Below, in pieces: positions 48,181 through 58,400 of a DNA stretch of 64,000 nt. A model generated the notes under the pieces. The model searched no databases and was not told the origin of the DNA. It saw only the letters and a program-made list of their open reading frames with translations. The stretch covers positions 15,257,001 to 15,321,000 of the forward strand of contig NC_091972.1 of NCBI RefSeq assembly GCF_036711975.1, read 5' to 3'. The position numbers and the translations under genes were made by a program. Every line of letters begins with the position of its first letter. Position 1 is the stretch's first letter. Origin of the DNA: Onthophagus taurus. Lineage: Eukaryota > Arthropoda > Insecta > Coleoptera > Scarabaeidae.

Positions 48181-51100
48181 AGGTTTGAGGGATGCAAATT
48201 TCTGGGCATTGCCATTATGCCTACCATTATGTTTTTGGGTTGTACAATACTAGACTTATTTATTAAAGCTGTAGAATGCATTGCATTCGTCATAAATGTT
48301 GTCAATATTATCTGGTTGGCAAAAACATAATTTTGATAACAAAAATAAATAACTTGACTTTATGTTTAAATAATTTTCAACTTCTTATAATTCCACTGTG
48401 AATAATCTCAACTAATCAATGCAAGTATTTATTTTGGCGCCGGTGTCAATTTGACTGCCTCTTAGTACAACATTTTTAGCATTTATGGTTTTGTGTAGCT
48501 TTCGGATTTTAAAATTTTGTAAGTATATCTATGGCAAATAAAAATGCCGGAATGTAGAGTTACTTCATTCTTAAGTAATCTGTTCCTTTCGAGCATTTTC
48601 TTACAATCAATCATCATTAAGGTACCATTTTCATAGTATAAATATTTTAAATTTTGAACTAAGAAAAAATTGATTTCAAATTTAGTTTTGACAAAATATA
48701 GATACATGGGCAATAGGCTGAAATGGATATTGCGATATCTAGCATCAATAGTGAAATTTTTATGATAAATAAATTCCAGGTTTAGCCATATCTTGTAACA
48801 ATGCAATCGGGTGAGTTAATTTTCACTCCTCACCCTTCGAATTAGGTAAAATTAGGTAAAATTGTAAATAACTTAGGTTCACTTGTATTGGTATGTATAT
48901 TATTATTTACACTGAAAAAATGTGCATTTTCAATGGTGTCTTTTATTCGAGATTTTTGTGGACTTTGGATTTATTTGTGATCCTGAGACCAAATATGTAC
49001 CGAGATTATTAGTAAAACACTCGAACAACACTTCAATCATATAAATGGGAGAACCCCAACGTTTCATTTTTTAAAGTGCATGCATAACATGTTTGGGATG
49101 AGGCATAGGATGAGGTCATTTTGCAACCTTTACCAGAGATCATACAACATGCTATTTTGACTAAAATTGTAGTGGAACAAAGTTGGTCTATTTGTTTCGT
49201 GATTTTTTGCACCTTCGTTTAAGATTTTCTATTGTAAATACAAACTTAATTGGACTACAGCATCTAATTGAAGAGTGAATAAAAACGGTGTTAATATATT
49301 AAATAAAAGATAGCTATGCATGCAATATACTTGACAGCAAAAATTTATTATTATAAACTTGGTTGTAATACACGTAGTATAATAATATAAACGTTAATCT
49401 TACAAATCGAAACGGCGTCATTGCCGGTCTTATAAATTTACAAACTTCAAAATTCCAAGTTGTGCACGAGTGGATGTCGCATCTATGAACGCGAAAAACA
49501 TGCTCACATATCGAAATAAACACAAATAGTGGTTTATTTTATTTATTTAGTAGTTAGTATGTAATTTACTAATGAAAAACGTTAGAATAGGTAACGATTA
49601 TGTTGGTATAAGTCGGCAAATATAATATTATGTAATCGTATTTTAGGTATCTTATGTAGTAACTACGGAAGATAGATTTCATGTTTTACAGCTTCCAATT
49701 CCATTATGTCGTTATTAAAAATAAAAATAAATTGGGGAGACGATCAATACAATGCGGAAACACGGTTATCATTTGTAAAAAACAATAGAAACATCAAACT
49801 ATTTTTTTTCTCTAAGTATTTTACCCGGTTGTCCGAACATTTTAATTGAAAATAAAGAAAATGTACCACTTGTTATTTTTTTATGTTTTATACCATTATT
49901 TTTATATTAATTTTTTTTCTGGAAACATTTTTCTATAAACATTTTTTATCATGAATGCTCAACAATTACAAATTCATTAAATTGTCGATAAGGGGCACAT
50001 TTCCTTTGTATACTTACTATAATAATGAACAACATCTATGAGAAATTTTTAAAAAGTTATATAAAATCAGAAATTCTATGTACATTCAAACAAAGTCGTT
50101 TTATTACAATCATATAATCATATTAATTGTATGGGGATCATTCGTGTTAATGTAAAGCGTTGATTTATTTAATGTTCACTGACGAGTACTTTATATTAAA
50201 ACGAAATGATTTTTATATATTTTTTGTAATAACGAATGTTGGCACGTAATTTGCAAGAAACAATACGTGTAGACGACATCAAAAATGGAAGATAGCATAG
50301 ATTAAAACACCGATTTTTTTTATAAATATATACCACAAAGTCTAAACGGTGTTAATAATTATTATAATAACATTTATGTTATATTTTTTTTTCTTATGAT
50401 AAAAATGGATATGGTAAGTCATTCGCAAAACAATCACGAATCCACTTCAAACCGTGTTAAAAATCTATGCTTTTGAATACTTGTTTTACCAACCATTACA
50501 AACATTTCAATTATTTTACAAGCCTATTACAAGGCACAAATAAAATTGGTCAAATAAGCCTACCGCTTTAATATATCTCCTTTTTTTTAATTATTTTATC
50601 TCATTTTTTGATATTAATCATCAATTAATTAATTTTTTCAGCGTTGGTTCTTTCTTAACATTATTAGAATAATCCTGTACATTTACACAATTTGATATAC
50701 ATTAAATAGAATAAATCTCATTTATGTTTTGTTGTGGACCCAATTGTAGAGACTAAATCTATAGTTTTTTTTATTGATCTACTTAAATCTACAGATATAC
50801 ATAACTTTCTTATTGCATTCCGACATTCATTTTCTTTATAATTTACCATTTTACTCAATCAGTCAAACGAAACATAAAGTAAAACAAAAAGTACACAATA
50901 TGTATATACGTACTAAAGTATATGTTTTTACTAAAACTACTCGATTGGTGTTGATTTTTTATTCCTCAGATCATCACTGAGATTTTCAAATTGCGAAAAT
51001 AAATTAGAGATAGTAACAAAAAAATAACTATATCGATATTTTAGTTTAACAAGGTTTTAAAAGTTCTAACTCAAAAATTGAGAAATGTTTTCAGGTATTT

Positions 51101-51639
51101 CAAGGTATTCAATTGTTGTCTGAAAAGAAGATGCATTCCTGGTTTACTGAGGGGAATCACCTACCTTTTTTATACCGCATTAATGGAAGGGGATTCCCAG
51201 ATTTCACTACCTTAGTAAGTAAGAACCAACAGCAATTGTTTACTTCATAACAAAAAAACTCGAGAATTCGCCGGTTATTTGTATTCCGAAAGCTAAAATA
51301 AAAGATGTTTGATTTACACCGTAAATCCGCAAGTTATGTATGTATGTGTAAATTAATAAACCCAAAATGAGGAACAATTATTGAAATGGTGTTGCGAAGT
51401 GAATGATGATATCAGTCAAATTGAAAGGGATTGTGATGAGGAAGTTACTATAAACAATGAACATGATTCGTTCGAAGATAGAAGGTAATAAATGAATCGT
51501 TTATTTCTGAAAGGACGTTGTAGCGTGTATACAGAAACTGCAGGGGTCAGGAGGTAGAAGGAAAAGTTATCGGGCAACCCTGCAAGTAAATCATATCTGA
51601 ATAACGAATGTCTGTTTTGAATAAGTTCTACCTTTTTCA
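48181..51639. other. Very AT-rich intergenic DNA
   Basis: Long A/T runs dominate, especially 49640-50760. A 107-codon minus frame at 48483-48806 is rich in Tyr, Phe, Lys and Ile, as expected for chance frames in such DNA. No gene or element is recognised. Confidence 0.45.
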
Positions 51640-52240
51640 AACTAAAGATAAGCAGGACTTATATCAACCGGTTCAAATTAAAACGAGTCCAGCACATAAA
51701 GCCGTAAAAAATGGGAAAGGAGATGAGCGAGAATTTTCATATCGTCCCTTTGTAACTATTGGAGCAAAGAAAGATAAAATCTGTCAAAATGCTTTCTTTA
51801 ATCTTCATACTGTTACACACTTTCTTCTGAAACTTAGGTGACAGCAAATTGATACATCTTTGAAATGTAAAGAATTACATTTAAAGATTAGGAGTTCAAA
51901 TAGATGATGCCAAATGGTGGGCCCTTTCAGTTGCTGAGCTAATGGTTCACAAAAAACGAGGAAAAAGTTTTACACTGCTTTAAAAGAAGCTAATGAAGAA
52001 TGTAAAACTCTGCTTCTACTATATATTTTTGTGCAAGATGTGTTTTATACACAGTTAATAATCAATGAATTCTGTATACATAATTTAAAGGAAGGCAGTC
52101 TCATACTTCTATATTTACCATGAGGTCCTTGCTATATGACTTATTAGAGAAATACATAAAACCGTCCATTAACTACCTCAACATATTTAGTAATAATTGC
52201 TCAGGGCAAAACAAAAATCTTACAATAATAAGGCTGCCGA
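51640..52240 (+). mobile_element. Transposase-like remnant of an unplaced insect family
   Basis: A plus frame at 51975-52075 reads ALKEANEECKTLLLLYIFVQ then DVFYTQLIINEFCIHNLKEG. This resembles repetitive insect proteins with a QD-x-F-Y-x-x-Q-L-x-x-x-x-F-x-I-H-N-L box, followed later by a D-N-C-x-G-Q-N-K segment (here IIAQGKTK at about 52190-52215). An upstream frame (51608-51838) may be its N-terminal part. Stops interrupt it; the family name is not certain. Confidence 0.4.
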
Positions 52241-52879
52241 TGGCTCTATCCATACTAGCACTGAGAGATTTGATTGTATTGAACATATGTTTCCACTAAG
52301 AGAGCGTTCATGCATAATAAGAAGTTCAAGAAATGCAGCTGCAACATTATCTATAATATTTGATATCTTTATAAAGAACGTTTAAAAATACTTTTCCATA
52401 AGTGCTAATGCATAGATGTAGTTCTAGTTGGCTTTAGAAGACACTATAAATTTAAATATTAGACACTTACATCTACCAACATAGAAACGGATTATAACCT
52501 TGTCTGTACAAAATCTTATCAGAACGACCCCGAGCATTCAAAAAGCCATCCAAATTCATTGGAAAATATAATCTAGAATCAATGAGATCCGAACGTACAA
52601 AGCATCTATAGAAAATGAGAATGAAAACTAAATTCATCAACACCAAAGCTGAATAGGAATCCAACGTGGAGGTAATCTAGCAGAGTTTAACATCAACGAA
52701 ACCAAAAACACACAACTTTAGTAAGAGATGTATCAGCTGAAATCATAAATGCAATATAAAATATTAGGGGTCAGAGAAGAATTAATTGAACACATTATGT
52801 GGCACCTGATAAAGCGCCCATTTTTGTGTAACATGATAATAGAAAAAATAATCAAAGAAGTGATGATTTTAAACCTATG

Positions 52880-53900
52880 ATATAAAATAGGCCATACTCA
52901 GAGGATGATCTGCAAAACATTAACACAGGATCTATTAAGCGATGTAAATTATGAACATGGCTATCTCTACTTCAAAAACTAAATGCGTAATTTTAATAAA
53001 GGAGTCAACAAGATATAACTTCATTGAACAAGTTATGGAATGCTCCTACTTGGTTGTACATATCTCAAGTAATCATGGTTCCCGAAAGTATATGAGAAAT
53101 GATGATCTATGTATTGAAATACGTGAAGGCACACACAAAACTAAGAGCACAAAGAGAGTTGCTTAAGAGTTGCAGAAATAAAGACAATCTCAGGAAAGAC
53201 CAGAGACACCATTAAGAACTACGATATCAGAGATCAATGTGACGACATTGTAAGGACTAGGTTCTGGATATGGGGGGTTAAGGAAGACAGCGCTAAGAAT
53301 TTTGGCACAACCAAGTCCTTAGAATGCCAGATAACAGATACGATATAAAATGGGTCAAAAGAAAATCTGCATACTCATAACCGGCAAAACATCTACACAG
53401 GGTTTATTAAGCGATGACCATTGCTATCTCTACTTCAAAAACTAAATGCATGGTTTTAGTAATGGAGCCAACAATATATAAGCTCATCGAACAAGTAATG
53501 GAGTTTACCTACTTGGTTGTACTCACAGTTTCCCAAAGTACATAAGAAATGATGATCTATATATTGAAATACGCGAAGGCACACACAAAACTAAGAGCAT
53601 ATTAAGAGTTGCAGAAATGAAGACAATCTTAGGTAAGTCCAGAGACACAGTTAAGAACTCCGATATCAGAGATGCGTGTGAGATGAAGAAGACAGCGCTA
53701 GGAATTTTGGCACAACCAAGTCCGTAGAATGCCAGATAACAGACTGCCGAAAATTGTGCTTCAAATAATTCGTCCGGAAGCAGACTACCAAAGACATGAA
53801 GAAATAGTTGGCAATCAACTTCTCAGGAGATATTTTATAGACAGACCTTATCAGGAACAACAACCTCAATAGTTTAGAGAGAGAGAGAGAGAGAGGAACA
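52880..53900 (+). mobile_element. RTE-like LINE RT C-terminus, copy 2, with internal duplication
   Basis: Frames read AISTSKTKCVILIKES then FIEQVMECSYLVVHISS (m-x-I-S-x-x-K-T-K..x-I-E-Q-V-x-x-F-x-Y-L-G-x-x-I-S-S). Then come RVAEMKTILGKSRDTVKNSD and IRDAC at about 53600-53680, and the R-L-P-K end near 53735. The stretch starting GCTATCTCTACTTCAAAAAC occurs at 52960 and again at 53423, so a segment of about 463 bp is tandemly duplicated. A (GA)n run lies at 53877-53896. It is a dead copy of the family also seen at 10037-10290. Confidence 0.75.
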
Positions 53901-55470
53901 TGAAGAAGAAGATATAAATCCGTAATATTGTTATTATCAATGCAGCATCGATAATCTACAGACAAGAGAAGTGGTGAATCAGATATGGTAGCTTACTACG
54001 TACCTCAACGAACGATACTGCAAATACTCGTGTACTAGACCTGATACCTGTATACCTATAAAAACAATAAAGAAATTGAAAGATCAGAATTCACGAAAGG
54101 GCTTACATTTCAATAGTTACCTTATTGAGAAAGACGCTTTAAAACCAGCAATTTACTTACATACACCGCCTACAAAATAGAAAAATTTGATTTTCATTGT
54201 TTTTAAAGTTGCCATTTGGGAGACGTGTGATTAGTAAATGTTACCAAAATTATACGTCAGGGTTAAAATTAGCATTTTGAAATTTGTGAATGTTATGTAG
54301 AGACACCTGTATAATAATATTAATAGAAATCTGCATAAAAGAAAATCTCTTTAGACCTTGTAAAACTAGAAACCGATCTGTCTATTGAAGCTAACTTTTC
54401 TTTCTAATCGATTATACCATGAATACAACACTCGATTAACTTAAGATTTATAAATCAGTACATTTTTAATTATTCCACTTGGGTTTATAAACTAATTCTA
54501 ATTAGTAAAATATTGTTTTTTGTAAATGTACCTAGTTTAGGGGAAAATCTCATATCTTGGAACTCGTATATTTTAGGACAAAAGAAAATGTTTCCTTATC
54601 TTTTATAACCACATAAAACGAAAACGACTGTTCTAAATTATATGCGTCCCAAGGTACAACACTTTTTTATTCTTTTATTTTAATTATAAGCTTTTATACA
54701 CCTAAAATATTCATATCTTTAAAGCAACCGTTTCCATTTCTTAATTGAAAATTTCAGCGCATACAAAAATTTGATTATTTGAAAGAAAAATATTAGTAAA
54801 TTCAAAAACTGTTAAAATAAGAATATCGACTATTAAAAACCTTATATTTTCATTTATATAAAAATTGTTAAACGGTTAGAATATATAAAAAATAACACAC
54901 GTCTTAAAATCTATTTTATAAATGTAACATGGTAACGAACAACATTACCAAAAATCATATAATATGTATATATTTTTTTTAGTAAGTAAGGATTCTATCA
55001 CACTTTTTTTTCATATACAAAAAATGCGTAATTAAACCGTAAAAATCTTAAGTACAAACTAATCTTAATAAATTAAATTAAATAATAGTAATAAATTTAA
55101 AACTTTTCATCACAATATGTTGTACGAATTGCAAACCTCGATTATTCATAATAAATCAAACGAAAAGCTTCGCTTGTTGTGTTCAGGACGGAAAAGCTTT
55201 GATAAAAAATGTTTCAAGTTTTGAAAATGTATAGGAAGAGGATGTGGGGCCATCTCTCGAGAAAGATTATAAGCGTACATGTTAACTACGTCGCTACTAG
55301 ATGGACCCCTTAAGAATTTCCGGCGATTTAACTTTGATTAAATTACGAAGCTTTCCGCGGAATAATCGAAGTTTTCTTCTGATAATTATAATTTCAAATG
55401 ACTAGCTTAGGTTTTTTTATGTATAAAATAATCACCATGGAATAAAATGCAAAAAACGTAAAAAATAAAT
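53901..55470. other. 3' flank of the RGK gene, AT-rich
   Basis: Likely contains the RGK 3' UTR on the minus strand. TTTATT (AATAAA on minus) occurs near 54664-54680, but distance and abundance of A/T make the assignment unsure. No coding sequence is seen. Confidence 0.35.
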
Positions 55471-58400
55471 TCATAGAACGTGTAAATTTTCGCAAGACTT
55501 TGATTTACTATCTCTTGCCCAAACACGTCCCAGCAAACTCTTGACTTTGAGACTAGCTGATGTCCTCGACCCTCTATATTTCTTCGGTGAATTTTGTGCA
55601 CTTCCAGATGGTGTCCCAGTGGCCGATGCGGGCGATTTGTTCCGATTTATGTTCCTTTTCGAACAGCTTCTCTTCCGGAACAAATCTCTCGTCTTCTCCG
55701 GATTCTCTAGTTTTAGTCTTATCTGGGTAAGGATGCCCACCAAGAGCTCATTCACGTTATGGTTTATCCCTGTTGACGTTTCAATGTATTTACAATCGAA
55801 TGATGTCGCCATTGCTTTTCCCTCTGAAATCAAAACATTTTCATTCTTATTATTACTATATTTAGAATGCATTTTTAATTTTAATGGATGGAGATGGTAG
55901 AAAATCCATCCAGACTAGGGTTGTTAATAAAGGGGTCAATGCCTTTGTTGGCAATGTTCCAAAAGGTTCCCCCACTTTTAGTAGCCGAGCAACTCCGACA
56001 GTTCGAATCATCCCCAGGAAGTAGCCCCTTTGAATGATCGTCAGAGGACCCGTTTTGAATTCCGGGCATCGTCGGCATTGCAGGGATCCCAGCAAGGAGG
56101 GGAGTTGGGGTAGAAATGCGTAGAACGTGGATGCTAATCTTACGAATTCAATCGCTTGGAAGTTGTAGTATGGAACCGGAACAATATTCGAAATTAAAAA
56201 GTCCAAGAAGATGTTTACGACAATTGCAAATTTAAACAATTATTCAAAGCAAACAAATCAAGTTATTCAAAACTTAATTAAATTTTATTTAATTATCTTG
56301 TTTACATAACATGTATAATACTACTTTCTATGTTATTAAGAAAAAATCACCCAACCCAACTCAATTATTTTAAACCACAGCTGGGTATCATTTACATAAG
56401 CTAGCAAAAACCCCACAACACAATATATTTACACCTAAGTAGATGAAATCAAAAAGTAGTGAATCTAACGAGTTTATAATTTAACGGTGTAAAATCTGTT
56501 CTGCAAGTATGAGAAGATCAAACGGAGATGAATTTTGATTGTCAAATAGAACAGCACAAATTGGTTATAATATTGGGAAAAAATAACTGAAAATCTTTAA
56601 GCTACAAGCTTTGATAGCGCGATTAAATGAAGTCACCTGGCGAAAAGTTTTTGCCCTGTGTAGGAAAATATCTCTTACGTTAAAGCTTCCACACAATTTG
56701 CTGTATCGTATGAAAAGCTTCGAAGTGACATCACTTTTTAGAAGAGTGTCGATAAAAGTAACCAAAAAATCTGATTTATACCTGAGAGAGTCTGCCAAAG
56801 TATGTACTAGAACATGTATACCTTTGAAAAAGCATAGGGCTATCGATCCCAGATATATTACAGCATCAATAACCGACGTTTCACCCCTTTTGAGATATTG
56901 GAAGTGAAAACATTGAATTTTGTAAACATTGGAAGCGACTATCCCTTAGTACTCTGTAAAATAAGTATGAAATCTTAATAAAACGGACGGTCAACCCTGA
57001 ATATAGTGAAAAATTCAATGTAGAACACTAGACGGAAGTATGAAAAACTTATACGCAACAAGATTAAAGGATAAAATCAACATTGCAGAAGATAATACTC
57101 CAGAAAAAGCATGGGCAAAAAATAAATAATATCTTACAAAGATAGAGCCAAGAATAGGACTGTAAGGGTAGCATGTGGATTTAGAGATGTTGTGAGATTC
57201 GCTAGGGGATGAAGAAGAAAATAAACACATCCAAACAGCGGAAGAGACCAGGCTGATCAAGGTAACAAGTGACTAAAGGCCAGCTGGAAAGATATCTTGG
57301 GAGACTATTAAAGAGATATTAGGAAAGTTGTATTGAAACACCATGACTGATGCGTGAAAAAAGACAGGTTACGAGCAAAATAAAAGAAGAAGAAGGTTAG
57401 ACCAATGATCATGTATGGCGCGGGAGCTTGGACGCCTTGCTTAGCCTATCATCTCTGCATTTGCTTGTTGAGAAAAAGACTATGATCGTTATCTATAAAT
57501 TTAGAAAGTATATCTAAAGGTCATCTTCTAATCTGTCCAATCTCGGCTCAGTGCTGTTACTTACATTATTTTCTTTGACAACCCAGCTGTTTTCTAGTTC
57601 TACTGCAGTTAAATTGCTTTGTTTCTAGTTGATGGTTGCAAAACAACATTAAATTCATTGAGTTTTAATAATGAGTTAATCTAATCTGAATACATGGGTT
57701 GCAATTTATATCGTCCATGGATCTGATTTGATTTCACCGGGCAAGATCTAAGCAATTTATTTCCTCATCACTTAAATCCTATTCCTCCTCCTCATCAGGT
57801 GTTATTTGTGGAGAAGTTTTGCCAAAAAAAAGCATGAAGCCATCAAACCTACTTCGACTAACAAACCTCTATAAATAGCAAACATCCAGATAAAAACGAG
57901 ACTCCCGTAGAATTCTTTGTAAGACAACTGAACTTCCGTCACAAGCAGCAAGACACTTTTGTATTGACAACCACTACTAATCAAAAAGTGTTATTAGTAA
58001 GTTATAAAGTTGCTTATCGCGTTGCCAAAACCAGTAATACGCACACAATTGCTGAAAACCTTATTTTGCCAGCAACTGTTGAAATAGCACATATAATGTT
58101 TGGTGAAAAACAGGCTGCAATATTAAAGACAGTACTTCCGTCAAATACTAAGTACTATCCAAAGAAGAATTAGTAATATGGCAGTATTCAAACACAAGTT
58201 GTGGAAAATCTTAATAGCTGCACGTACTTCATTTACAAATATGCGAATCCACAGATATAACTAACTCTGCCCAATTTGTTACGTTTGTAAGACATGATAC
58301 AAATAATTGCATTAAAGAAGATATTTTATTTTGTTCCCCATTGGAGACCATTACCATAGGATAATGTTTATTCGTTACTTTTCTGAAACGTACAGTTTTA

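Noticed and set aside
48483..48806. 107-codon minus ORF
   Set aside because: Built of Tyr, Phe, Lys, Ile and Asn as expected for chance frames in very AT-rich DNA.
55541..55900. 119-codon plus ORF
   Set aside because: Antisense shadow of the last RGK exon.
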